The translations under genes were made by a program, and so were the position numbers. Below, one piece after another: positions 7,909 to 15,900 of a stretch of DNA of 38,911 bases. The stretch is from Acidimicrobiia bacterium (GTDB lineage Bacteria > Actinomycetota > Acidimicrobiia > Spongiisociales > Spongiisociaceae). Each line of letters begins with the position of its first letter. The first letter of the stretch is position 1. The notes beneath the pieces were generated by a model, which saw nothing but the letters and a program-made list of their open reading frames with translations, made no database searches and was not told the DNA's origin. The DNA is taken from assembly GCA_022827785.1 (NCBI GenBank), contig JAJEIM010000031.1:96549-135459 (forward strand), read 5' to 3'.

Positions 7909-9324
7909 CTACCGGCTCTCGTAGTCGGGGTACTTCCTCACGGTTACCGGTTCTCCGGCCGCCTTCCGGGCCCGGTACCACGACTCGAACCCGGTCATCC
8001 ACTCGTCGGAACGGGCGATGATGGCCTCTTCGTCGAGGAACGTGAACTCTCCGCCCCGCAGCAGGAACCTCCCGTCGACCATCGTGTCCTCGACCAGGGT
8101 CCCGGCGCACTTGGTGACGATCCAGTAGAGGAGGTTCCCCGCGTTGAGGGGGTACAGGGTGGTGTTCCTATGCAGGTTCACCGTGATGATGTCCGCCCGC
8201 TTGCCGGCCTCGATCGTCCCGATCCGGTCCCCGAGTCGCTGGGCCTTGGCACTCCCGATCGTGGCCAACTCGATGGGCACCCAGGGCTCGAACTGCCCTT
8301 CGTGGTCCGCCGGGATGATGGAGTTGACGAGATACGCGGTGTAGATGTTGTCGAACAGGTTGCCGGCCGGCATGTCCGTGCCGAGCCCGAGGGTGACGCC
8401 GGCCTCCCGCAATGCGGGGACGTCGGCAACCGAGCCGTGGTACGTGGCGTTCGACTGCGGGTTGTGCGAGATGGCAACCCCGGCCTCGGCGAATATCTCC
8501 GCTTCGGCCCGGTTCACCTGGTCGCAATGGAAGAACAATGTGCGTTCCTGGAGGATGCCCCTGTCCTGGAGGTAGCCGACTATCCCTCCCCAGGAGGCGA
8601 ACTGGGCGTCCGACATGCGGCGGTCCTCGATGCTTTCGAGCAGGTGGGTGGCGAAACCAACGTCGTAGCGCTCGGCCAGTTCCATGCTGCCGAGGAGCAA
8701 CCGTTCCGAGCATGAATACGTGGTGTGGGGGTGGACCGCGACCTGGATCCTCCCGTCCTCGGCGTTGTGGTAGTTCTGTATCACCTCCTCGGTCAAGGCG
8801 AGGTGTTCGTCATCGTCGAGACCGTCCCCGAGGAGGACATTGCTGACGGTCTGGGGATGCATGATGAGCCGCATCCCCGAATCGACGCCGGCGCGGAACG
8901 TTCCGTGCGGGAACGGGAAGGCGCTGGTGATGGTGGTGGTGCCGTGCTTGATGGCATTGCACATGGCGACCAGGGTCATGTCGTAGGTGCTCTCGTCCGA
9001 GGCCCATGTGTAGGCGGGCCAGATGAACTTCTCGAGGCACTCCGATATGCCGCTGAATTCGAGCGAGGACGGGTCGATGCCCGGAAGCAGGTTGAAGGCG
9101 TAGTTGGCCAGATGGTTGTGGCTGTCGATCAGGCCCGGCATCACCAGCCTGTTGCTGCAGTCGACGACCTCGCCACCCTGCCTGACGATCTCGTCCTTCG
9201 GTGAGTCCTCGGGTCCGCCCACCGAGACGATGACTGGTCCGTCGACGAGCACCCAGCCGCCTTCGATGATGCCCTCCGGATCGGGCGTGGCAATCAGGAA
9301 CCGGCAATTGTCGAACAAGATCAT
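7909..9324 (-). CDS. Amidohydrolase of the cytosine deaminase / chlorohydrolase family
   Basis: A 471-aa metal-dependent hydrolase. ATG 9324 is chosen over an upstream in-frame ATG because GGAGG lies 7 nt before it and the protein then starts with the typical small beta domain. The family signatures are present: DSHNH (metal ligands His69 and His71), FATHLLES and FFHCDQ (further histidines) and GLGTDMPAG (metal-binding Asp). The C-terminal IGTIEAGKRADIITVNL closes the composite beta-barrel. This subgroup includes S-adenosylhomocysteine/methylthioadenosine deaminases, 8-oxoguanine and cytosine deaminases and triazine hydrolases; the exact substrate cannot be assigned. It is cytoplasmic, with no signal peptide. 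Its neighbours, an MFS carrier and a secreted nucleotidase, fit a role on a nitrogenous heterocycle, but that is inference. Confidence 0.85.
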   Translation of the reverse strand: MILFDNCRFLIATPDPEGIIEGGWVLVDGPVIVSVGGPEDSPKDEIVRQGGEVVDCSNRLVMPGLIDSHNHLANYAFNLLPGIDPSSLEFSGISECLEKFIWPAYTWASDESTYDMTLVAMCNAIKHGTTTITSAFPFPHGTFRAGVDSGMRLIMHPQTVSNVLLGDGLDDDEHLALTEEVIQNYHNAEDGRIQVAVHPHTTYSCSERLLLGSMELAERYDVGFATHLLESIEDRRMSDAQFASWGGIVGYLQDRGILQERTLFFHCDQVNRAEAEIFAEAGVAISHNPQSNATYHGSVADVPALREAGVTLGLGTDMPAGNLFDNIYTAYLVNSIIPADHEGQFEPWVPIELATIGSAKAQRLGDRIGTIEAGKRADIITVNLHRNTTLYPLNAGNLLYWIVTKCAGTLVEDTMVDGRFLLRGGEFTFLDEEAIIARSDEWMTGFESWYRARKAAGEPVTVRKYPDYESR

Positions 9325-9801
9325 CAGACGACCTCCATACCGAACCGGCAACGCAGCCGGGATCACACCTGGCCGAGCATCGCGCGACCCCGCTACCGGC
9401 TCGGAGTGTACTGACAGGTGGCTAGGCGGCTCCTGATGTCCGGCATCGTGATTGGTCGGGTTCGTGAACCTTGCGGGTGGCCCGTCGACCGATTCGGGAT
9501 AGGTGGATCGGGTTTTGCGCCAGCCGCGGGCCGTTGGCTGGCGACAAGGAGGTTGAAACTGTCACACCCTTGCTATAGCTTGTTGGATATCGCAATTACC
9601 AACGGCTCCGAGGTCGACCGGGACCGTGTGAGGGATCATATCGTTCGAGGCCGCCCCGTCTAGGGCATAGGCGGACGCGCCTCGGACCAAGGTGGTGGCG
9701 GTGGGGGAGGGCCCAGCGGGCGGCACCGGGTCGCCTCGAATTTCGCGGTCTCTCTCGAGCCAGAATCTCGCCACGAGGATTCGTCAAGCGTCGATTATCG
9801 A
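9325..9801. other. Gene-free stretch between amidohydrolase and MFS carrier
   Basis: No convincing gene is seen. The stretch holds a perfect 8-bp inverted repeat, CGCCAGCC (9518-9525) and GGCTGGCG (9536-9543). On the plus strand it also has a possible extended -10 sequence TGCTATAGC near 9572-9580, 15 bases after TTGAAA, with no credible gene downstream. The amidohydrolase promoter on the minus strand should lie near 9340-9420 but is not clear. Confidence 0.4.
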
Positions 9802-11124
9802 TCACCTTTCTGGCTTCATTCCGTCAGCGGGCGTCCTTGGATTGGGACGGGACGGCGACAGTCGAGCTGGCTCGGTGATCCATAGAGCGCCCAGGCCGGT
9901 GACCAGTGGGATGGAAATGAGCCACCATGCCGCCTCCGGGTACCCCCCGGCGCCGGCGGCAAGCAGCGCAACGGTGACGGGTCCGACGGCTGACGCTGCC
10001 ACGATGACCAGCATGGAGACACCCTGGATACCTCCGATGTTGGCGAGGCCGAACCAGCGGGGCAACAGCGTGGGGACGAGCGGGAAATGTGCTCCACCGC
10101 CGGCGCCGAGGAGGATCGTGTAGACGAACACCTGCCAGCCCGGTTCGAGGTTCCCGACCATCGCCAGGGCGCACATCAGGAGGAGCATCGATGCCGCCAG
10201 CAGTACTCGGGCGGGGAGCCGGTCGGCTAAAGCACCCACCGCAAGGCCGACAGCGATCATGCCCATGATCTGGGGCACGAACATCGCCGCGGCCTCGGTC
10301 GCCGACAGGCCGGCTCCGGTCAGGATCGAGATCTGGTGGAAGTTGAGCCCGGTGGCCACCATGGCGGATGTGGCGATGACGCACGACATGAGAACGAACC
10401 TGGGTTGGGTGATGGCCTGGCCTCGCGTGAAGGCGATGCGGGCGGCTGCGGCGCCTGCGAAGGCTGCGGAGGCGTCGGACGCAGGTAGCTTGTCACCGTC
10501 GGGCAGTTGACCGACATCGGAGGGGCGGTCGACGATGCCGAAGTGCCCGATGGGTATGACCACGAGCCAGACGGCGGCTGCGGCCAGCAGCCATGCGGTA
10601 CGGATGCCGTAGGCCGCCACGGCCAGTCCCAGGATCAGCGGAGTGAGGCTCATCAGGCCACTGACGGACGGGGATGTGAACCCGAACACCCGACCGCGCC
10701 GGCGTTCGAACCAGTGGCTGATGGACAATGAGCTCACCAGCGTCAAGGCGCCCTGACCGAGCCAGCGGATGAGGGTGAATCCGATGACCAGGGTCACGAA
10801 GCCCTGGACGCCCGCCATCACGACCAGGCCGAGGCCGAACGCCAGCCCGATCCATCTCATGGCCCGCCGCGTACCGACCCGGTCGATCCAGCTACCCACC
10901 GGCAACAGAGCGATGGCGCCCCCGAGGGTGCCGATCAGGTAGGCCGCCGATACCTCGGACCGGCTGAGTCCCAGCTCCGCGATCAACGGGTCGATCGAGA
11001 CCGACACCCCGATGGTCTGGCCCGGTCCGGTCATGGCCGCGGTGATGACGGCCAGCCCGGCGATCCGCCAGCCGAGGAACCGCTTGGCGGGTCGGACGGC
11101 ACCGGATGGAGGATCAGAGCGCAT
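9802..11124 (-). CDS. MFS transporter resembling oxalate/formate-antiporter-type carriers
   Basis: A 440-aa polytopic protein with about twelve hydrophobic helices and the MFS loop motif after helix 2 (GSWIDRVGTRRAMR). The N-terminal region (GWRIAGLAVITAAMTGPGQT, then IDPLIAELGLSRSEVSAAYL) and HWFERRRGRVFG resemble monocarboxylate and oxalate/formate antiporter-like MFS members, which move organic anions. Substrate not determinable. ATG 11124 has GAAGG five bases upstream. It is transcribed toward the amidohydrolase gene, and the pair may belong to one pathway, though 477 bases separate them. Confidence 0.8.
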   Translation of the reverse strand: MRSDPPSGAVRPAKRFLGWRIAGLAVITAAMTGPGQTIGVSVSIDPLIAELGLSRSEVSAAYLIGTLGGAIALLPVGSWIDRVGTRRAMRWIGLAFGLGLVVMAGVQGFVTLVIGFTLIRWLGQGALTLVSSLSISHWFERRRGRVFGFTSPSVSGLMSLTPLILGLAVAAYGIRTAWLLAAAAVWLVVIPIGHFGIVDRPSDVGQLPDGDKLPASDASAAFAGAAAARIAFTRGQAITQPRFVLMSCVIATSAMVATGLNFHQISILTGAGLSATEAAAMFVPQIMGMIAVGLAVGALADRLPARVLLAASMLLLMCALAMVGNLEPGWQVFVYTILLGAGGGAHFPLVPTLLPRWFGLANIGGIQGVSMLVIVAASAVGPVTVALLAAGAGGYPEAAWWLISIPLVTGLGALWITEPARLSPSRPNPRTPADGMKPER

Positions 11125-11182
11125 TCAAACCTTCGGCAAAGAGGGATGCGCAACCGGTTTAGTAGGTCGCCCCACCAAATCC

Positions 11183-11208
11183 CAAGTCGTAGGCCGTGTT
11201 CCGACTTG
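11183..11208. repeat. Inverted repeat upstream of the MFS gene
   Basis: CAAGTCG (11183-11189) and CGACTTG (11202-11208) form a perfect 7-bp inverted repeat with a 12-base centre, 59-84 bases upstream of the MFS start codon. It could be a regulator-binding site for that minus-strand gene. Nothing nearby tells which protein would bind. Confidence 0.35.
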
Positions 11209-11269
11209 CGAACGAGTGCATTGCGCCGCGTCTCGGACCACACGATCCGAAAGACGCTTTGTAGCCGGC

Positions 11270-11285
11270 GCCATTCTGGAATGGC
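11270..11285 (-). terminator. Short hairpin just downstream of the winged-helix gene
   Basis: GCCATTC (11270-11276) and GAATGGC (11279-11285) pair with a two-base centre, 18-33 bases past the stop of the regulator gene. There is no U-tract, so it may be a weak terminator or an mRNA 3'-end hairpin. Confidence 0.35.
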
Positions 11286-11302
11286 TTACCGACCGGTCAC
11301 GT

Positions 11303-11641
11303 TCAGCGTGTCGGGCGCCAGTTGAGGGCTTTCTCCAGGTTGGTCAGGTAGATGGCGAACGCCTGGCGCCCCTCCGGGGTGGCATTTACCCAGGTGCGCG
11401 GCTTGGAGTTCTGGGACTCCTTGGTGATGGCCAGGTATCCGGCGGCTTCGAGCTTGCGCAGGTGGGTGGTCAGGTTCCCGCCAGTCAGGTCGAGGGTCTC
11501 GCGGATGAACCCGTAGGCGAGGCGGTCGCTGTCGGGTTGGCCTACCAGCATGGACATGATCCGGAGCCGGGTGGCCTGGTGGATGGTCTCGTCGAGGACC
11601 ACCGCCACGCCGGTCAAAGGACGCCGGTCCTGCGAATCCAT
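11303..11641 (-). CDS. Small winged-helix transcriptional regulator (ArsR/MarR-like)
   Basis: About 112 aa from ATG 11641, which overlaps the end of the preceding membrane-protein gene by 28 bases; a GTG a few codons later is an alternative start. The core is a winged helix: DETIHQATRLRIMSMLVG (helices 1-2), then LTGGNLTTHLRKLEAAGYL (recognition helix), then a wing ending with KPRTWVNATPEGRQAF. This pattern is shared with HTH_34-type regulators of many Actinobacteria. Co-transcription with a membrane protein and two identical-pattern palindromes over the shared promoter suggest an autorepressor. No metal-binding cysteines are seen, so the signal is unknown. Confidence 0.8.
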   Translation of the reverse strand: MDSQDRRPLTGVAVVLDETIHQATRLRIMSMLVGQPDSDRLAYGFIRETLDLTGGNLTTHLRKLEAAGYLAITKESQNSKPRTWVNATPEGRQAFAIYLTNLEKALNWRPTR

Positions 11642-12249
11642 GCCCAGCACACACCGACCACCGCCAGGATGGCCGCCGCCGAGACCGCCGCCGAGGCGGG
11701 ATACTCCACCAGGTAGGCGGGGATGTAGAAGGCCATCGCCAAGCCAAGGCCCACCACCGCCAGGACCGGACGCACCATGATGCCGAACAGGACGAATCCG
11801 AGCGTGACGATGCCGATGGCGACATAGGGGATCCTGGTTGCGTCCTCGCCTTCCGTCCACAAACCTGCCGCCGCAGGTATGAGAACGGTCGCCACGACGA
11901 CCGCCAGCCAGAAGAGGAACACCCTGATCCCTGCGCTTCTCATGCCGGTCCCGACCGCGATCTTCCGGGAGGCCCGGTTCCCGATGATTGCGCTGCCCGT
12001 CATGCCGGCGACGACCAGCACCCCCCATAGGGGCCCGGGATACCAGGGGCGATCGGCCGCGAAGTCGGATGCGAGCGTGTAGACGGCGTACTGGGAGGCG
12101 AAGCCGATCGCGACTATCGCTCCCCAGAGGAGGAGGATCGCCGATGTCCCTGCCAGATACATGGAACTACGCGTCTCGTCCAGGGTCCGGTGGATGGTGC
12201 TCCAACCCTCCTCGGGCGTGAGCGCCGCCGCCTCGTCAGGTCTTTCCAT
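11614..12249 (-). CDS. Hypothetical integral membrane protein paired with the regulator
   Basis: A 211-aa protein. ATG 12249 has GGAGG six bases upstream. A short soluble N-terminus (MERPDEAAALTPEEG, then TIHRTLDETRSS) precedes about six hydrophobic helices, starting with YLAGTSAILLLWGAIVAIGF. I do not recognise a named family. It is the first gene of a two-gene unit with the winged-helix regulator, a pairing that suggests either a membrane target of regulation or a sensor that holds the regulator. Its promoter region contains two matching palindromes. Confidence 0.75.
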   Translation of the reverse strand: MERPDEAAALTPEEGWSTIHRTLDETRSSMYLAGTSAILLLWGAIVAIGFASQYAVYTLASDFAADRPWYPGPLWGVLVVAGMTGSAIIGNRASRKIAVGTGMRSAGIRVFLFWLAVVVATVLIPAAAGLWTEGEDATRIPYVAIGIVTLGFVLFGIMVRPVLAVVGLGLAMAFYIPAYLVEYPASAAVSAAAILAVVGVCWAWIRRTGVL

Positions 12250-12290
12250 GGTGAGCCTCCGTTCTCCTGCATGCCGGGGTACGGATCCCC

Positions 12291-12339
12291 GGTTTGTGCC
12301 ACAAACCATCCTACCGGGATTGGGTTTGTAACGCAAACC
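12291..12339 (-). promoter_or_regulatory. Promoter with twin operators GGTTTG-N5-CAAACC
   Basis: Two inverted repeats share the pattern GGTTTG-N5-CAAACC at 12291-12307 and 12323-12339, with centres 32 bp apart (about three DNA turns). The first extends to perfect 8-base arms. On the minus strand a -35 box TTGCGT (12331-12336) and a -10 box TAGGAT (12308-12313) are separated by exactly 17 bp. One operator covers the -35 box and the other the expected start site near 12301. That layout suits repression by the downstream winged-helix protein. Confidence 0.7.
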
Positions 12340-12541
12340 GATTCGCGAGGAATCAGGGAAGTCAGACCGAAAGCGAGCCTGTACGGCTTCCAAGAACTCG
12401 AGACAGTCAATCCGGAAGACGACCGATGCTCGGTCGCAAAGGTGGTCCGGACTGGGACGAACTCGGATTTCGGGTCTTGGTGTTCGGGTAAATTGTGGGG
12501 TTCCGGGCCCACGAGGCCGGTTCGACCGTGGAAGGTGCTTG

Positions 12542-13636
12542 ATGACCTCGTTTCCTACCGTCAGCGACGAGCGGCGGCTCGAGATGTTCGCCGACCGTCC
12601 CGGGCCGGCCCGGGTTCTCATCGACACCGACACCGCCAACGAGATAGATGACCAGTTCGCCCTCGCCTGGGCGTTGCTGTCACCCGACCGCATCGAGATC
12701 GAGGCCATCGTCGCCGAGCCGTTCGGGCACCTCCACATGCGGGAGGAGCTGGTGGCCGAGGTGGAGGCCTTGCGGACCGGTACCACCACCGGCGAGGTGG
12801 AGAACAAGTACGGCGCGTGGGCTCGCCACCTGATCGCCCAGGGGATCGGGCCCGAAGACCTCCAACTGGTGGGTCCGGCCGAGGGCATGGAGCAGTCGTA
12901 CGAGGAGATCCACCGGGTGCTCGGCAAGTTGGGCATCTCCGGGGACGGCCAGGTGTTCCGCGGCTCGGACCGGTACATGCCGGGGCCGGATGTGCCGGTC
13001 GAGAGCGAGGGCGCCCACCGCATCATCGAGGCGGCGCTGGCCGATGAGGAGCGGGTATTACATGTTGTGGCCATCGGGTGTGTCACCAACATCACCTCGG
13101 CACTGCTGATGGCGCCCGAGATCGCCTCCCGCATGGTGGTCAACTGGACGTCCGGATATCCCACCTGGGTCGATCTCGACAACACCCCCTCGCTGAACCT
13201 GGTGCAGGATCCCCATGCCTCCCGGCTCCTCTTCTCCTCGGGCGTGCCCCTGGTCTACCTCCCCGGCTACCACATCGGCGCCCAGCTGAACTTCTCGCAT
13301 CCGGAGGCGGAGGCCTGGATCAAGGGCAAGGGCGAGATCGGCGACTACCTCTACCACCTCTACAAGCACAATCCCATCTGGGTCCAGCGTGGCGTCGAGC
13401 AGTTCCCAGGACAGTCCTGGGTGGTCTGGGACCTGATCAACATCGCCTGGTTGATCGACCGAAGCTGGGTGCCGACCAGGACCACCAGAACCCCCCACCT
13501 AGGCGACGACCTGGTCTGGCAGGCCCGACCCGACGGGCCGGTCATGCTGGAGGCGGTGGCCATCGACCGGGACGCCATCTTCCACGACCTGATCGTCAAG
13601 CTCGGCGATCAGGACCGCATCCTGGCGTCGCGGTGA
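12542..13636 (+). CDS. Nucleoside hydrolase family protein (inosine-uridine-preferring type)
   Basis: A 364-aa protein that would cleave the N-glycosidic bond of a nucleoside to free base and sugar. The calcium-binding signature is at the N-terminus (IDTDTANEIDD, residues ~26-36). The middle of the fold is present as VAIGCVTNITSALLMAPEIA and LNLVQDPHASRLLF, and a C-terminal WDLINIAWLID supplies the conserved Asp. ATG 12542 is preceded by GAAGG; the TTG just before it is unlikely. It is the first gene of a same-strand block with a sugar dehydrogenase, an ABC importer and a phosphorylase-family protein. Sequence alone does not fix the base or sugar preference. Confidence 0.85.
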   Translation: MTSFPTVSDERRLEMFADRPGPARVLIDTDTANEIDDQFALAWALLSPDRIEIEAIVAEPFGHLHMREELVAEVEALRTGTTTGEVENKYGAWARHLIAQGIGPEDLQLVGPAEGMEQSYEEIHRVLGKLGISGDGQVFRGSDRYMPGPDVPVESEGAHRIIEAALADEERVLHVVAIGCVTNITSALLMAPEIASRMVVNWTSGYPTWVDLDNTPSLNLVQDPHASRLLFSSGVPLVYLPGYHIGAQLNFSHPEAEAWIKGKGEIGDYLYHLYKHNPIWVQRGVEQFPGQSWVVWDLINIAWLIDRSWVPTRTTRTPHLGDDLVWQARPDGPVMLEAVAIDRDAIFHDLIVKLGDQDRILASR

Positions 13637-13673
13637 CCCGGACAACCCCCGAGATACAAGGAGTCGAGTACGC

Positions 13674-14750
13674 ATGAGAGCCGCCTGCCTGCTTCCCGGA
13701 GGGGGAATCGAGATCCGGGACCGGCCCGCGCCGTCCCCCGGTCCGGGCCAGGTGCTGGTGGCCCCCCGGCTGGTGGGGATCTGCGGGTCCGATCTTCACT
13801 ACTACAAGGACGGACGGATCGGAACCTGGCGGGTCCGGCGACCGCACGTATTGGGTCACGAGTTCGCCGGCGTCGTCACGGAGCTCGGCGAGGGAGTTGA
13901 CAACACCCGGGTAGGCGATCACATAGCGGTGGAGCCCATCGTGCCCTGCGAGGCCTGTGACCAGTGCCGGCGAGGGGTCTACAACCTCTGCCCCCGCATA
14001 AGGTTCACCGGGTCGCCCCACACCGACGGCGCCCTCCAGGACCTGGTGGCGGTGCCGGCGCGCGGCGCCCACTCCCTCCCGGACGGGATGGACTTCGCAC
14101 TCGGCGCCCTGGTGGAACCGACCTCCATAGCGGTCCACTCGGTGCGGCGAGGCGAGCTGCGGCCGGGCGAGACGGTGCTGATCATCGGGGCCGGCCCGAT
14201 CGGCCTGCTGATCCTGGCGGTGGCCAGGGCCTACGGCGCCGGCGCCGTGCATTCCACCGACCTGGATGACGGGCGGTTGGCCCTGGCGGCGGAGATGGGT
14301 GCCACCACCACGGTGAACGTCGGGGGGCTGGAGCCCGAGGAGATCCTCGAGCGGACCGAATCCCCGGGTGCGGATGTCGTCTTCGAGGCGGTGGGAAGCG
14401 CGCGCACCCTCGAGACAGCCCTGCGCCTGGTCCGGCCCGGCGGGCGGGTTGTGGCGGTGGGGGTGAACACCGAGGAGCGCATCCCGTTCAACCTGTTGCT
14501 GGCCCAGTCGATGGAGGCGACCGTCATCCCCGTCTACCTCGGTCGGGACGCCTTCCCCGAGGCCATATCCCTCCTGGCGTCGGGCCGGATCGACGGGACG
14601 AAGCTCATCAGCCATCGCTTTCCCCTCGAGCGGGCCTCCGAAGCGATGGACACCGCCCTCAGCGGTTCCTCCGGCGCCGTCAAGGTCATGATCGAGGTCG
14701 CCGGCACGAGGGAACGGACGGCTGATGGCCCGGATGTACTTCGAGGATGA
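13674..14750 (+). CDS. Zinc-dependent medium-chain alcohol/polyol dehydrogenase (sorbitol/idonate-type)
   Basis: A 358-aa NAD(P)-dependent dehydrogenase. Catalytic zinc ligands are Cys37 (VGICGSDLH) and His62-Glu63 (LGHEF). Structural zinc is bound by Cys92, Cys95, Cys98 and Cys106 (PCEACDQCRRGVYNLC). The Rossmann glycine motif is IGAGPIGLL (~172). The VGICGSDLHYYKDGRIG opening resembles L-idonate, sorbitol and threonine dehydrogenases, so a polyol or sugar acid is the likely substrate. It lies 37 bp after the nucleoside hydrolase and overlaps the next gene by 26 bp. AAGGAG precedes the ATG by ten bases. A role in oxidising the sugar freed by the hydrolase is inference. Confidence 0.85.
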   Translation: MRAACLLPGGGIEIRDRPAPSPGPGQVLVAPRLVGICGSDLHYYKDGRIGTWRVRRPHVLGHEFAGVVTELGEGVDNTRVGDHIAVEPIVPCEACDQCRRGVYNLCPRIRFTGSPHTDGALQDLVAVPARGAHSLPDGMDFALGALVEPTSIAVHSVRRGELRPGETVLIIGAGPIGLLILAVARAYGAGAVHSTDLDDGRLALAAEMGATTTVNVGGLEPEEILERTESPGADVVFEAVGSARTLETALRLVRPGGRVVAVGVNTEERIPFNLLLAQSMEATVIPVYLGRDAFPEAISLLASGRIDGTKLISHRFPLERASEAMDTALSGSSGAVKVMIEVAGTRERTADGPDVLRG

Positions 14751-15717
14751 TTCCGACCTGCGCCATGTGGCCGGCCAGACCGTGTGCATCATCGGGTATG
14801 GCAACCAGGGTCGCTCCCAGGCCCTGAACATGCGGGACAGTGGCCTGCGCGTCATCGTGGGGAGCCGCCGGGACGAGTCGTACGAAGCCGCCCGGCAGGA
14901 TGGCTTCGAGGTGTTTCCGGTCGGCGAGGCGGTGGAGCGGTCCGACATCACCTTCTTCCTGGTGCCCGATGAGGTCATGCCCCGGGTATTCGAACGGGAC
15001 ATCGCTCCGAATCTCGAGGCGGGCGACATGGTGGTGTTCGCCAGCGGCTACAACATCGCCTTCGACCTGATCGAGCCCCCGGCCGATGTGGACGTGGTGA
15101 TGATCGCCCCCCGCATGATCGGAGCAGGCGTCAGGGACACATACCTGAGCGGTGAGGGGTTCCCGAGCCTCATCGCCGTCCATCAGGCGGCCACCGGCAC
15201 CGCCTTCGAGCGGATGCTGGCCCTCTGCGAGGGGATCGGATCGGCGCGGATGGGCGTGATCGAGTCCAGTTTTCTGGAGGAGGCGACGGTGGACCTGTTC
15301 GCCGAGCAGGTGGGATACCTCTACGCGGTACGCCGGTACTGCGAGGTCCTGGTGGAGGCCGGATGCAGCCCTGAAGTGGCGATGCTGGAGTTCTACGCCT
15401 CGGGCGAGGGGATCGAGACGGCCAAGGCCTATCGCGATATTGGGCTCTGGGACCAGATCACGCTACATTCCCGTACAAGCCAGTACGGGCAGGAAGTGAC
15501 CGCCCGGCTTTCCCCGGATCAGGAGGAAGCCGAGAGGTCTCGCCTCAGAGAGATCATCTCCCGTATCCAGGACGGCTCGTTCGCCCGCGAGTGGGCGGCC
15601 GAGCAGGGTGCGGGGTTCCCCGAGTTCGACCGGATCAGGGAGATGAACATGGCCCACGAGATGCGGGCGGCGGAACGGAAGTTGTACGAGGTGCTGGGGC
15701 GCGTTCCATCTAGCTGA
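14725..15717 (+). CDS. Ketol-acid reductoisomerase-like protein lacking the catalytic histidine
   Basis: A 330-aa protein with the whole class I KARI architecture: Rossmann motif GYGNQGRSQALNMRDSG, cofactor loop GSRRDES, and the all-alpha C-terminal domain with EEATVDLFAEQ, which keeps the magnesium-binding Asp and Glu. A later Glu (AMLEFYASGE) and Ser (HSRTSQYGQ) are also kept. The invariant AHGFNI is FASGYNI here (Ser107 in place of His), and APKGPGH is APRMIGA. It is far from any ilvB, ilvN or leu genes and overlaps a polyol dehydrogenase. It probably is not the branched-chain amino acid enzyme but an NADPH-dependent reductase or isomerase of another substrate. The start is ATG 14725, as family proteins begin MA-x-YY/YF-(D/E). 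Confidence 0.8.
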   Translation: MARMYFEDDSDLRHVAGQTVCIIGYGNQGRSQALNMRDSGLRVIVGSRRDESYEAARQDGFEVFPVGEAVERSDITFFLVPDEVMPRVFERDIAPNLEAGDMVVFASGYNIAFDLIEPPADVDVVMIAPRMIGAGVRDTYLSGEGFPSLIAVHQAATGTAFERMLALCEGIGSARMGVIESSFLEEATVDLFAEQVGYLYAVRRYCEVLVEAGCSPEVAMLEFYASGEGIETAKAYRDIGLWDQITLHSRTSQYGQEVTARLSPDQEEAERSRLREIISRIQDGSFAREWAAEQGAGFPEFDRIREMNMAHEMRAAERKLYEVLGRVPSS

Positions 15718-15900
15718 CCTGGCGGTGGGCGGGGAATGTCCGATGGCACATTGTTGACGATGGAGGGAGCACGGAGCGGCGAGAATCCGTAGAGTAAGGC
15801 GCCGGGCCGACGACCTGTCGCTCCCTGGTCTGAGAACGGTTGGGTGAGCAGTCCGTCAAGAAAAAAGAAACACGAGCAGAACAAGGAGGAACGCCGGTCT

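Noticed and set aside
9418..9663. Short open frames between the amidohydrolase and the MFS gene
   Set aside because: No ribosome-binding site, no recognisable domain and no consistent codon bias; treated as non-coding.
13596..15029. Long minus-strand open frame opposite the polyol dehydrogenase and KARI-like genes
   Set aside because: It is a GC-driven shadow: low-complexity Arg/Gly/His-rich translation, while the plus strand encodes clear enzymes with all their motifs.
14725..15717. Annotation as a normal ilvC (branched-chain amino acid synthesis)
   Set aside because: The catalytic histidine is replaced by serine, the APKGPGH motif is changed, and no ilv or leu genes are nearby.
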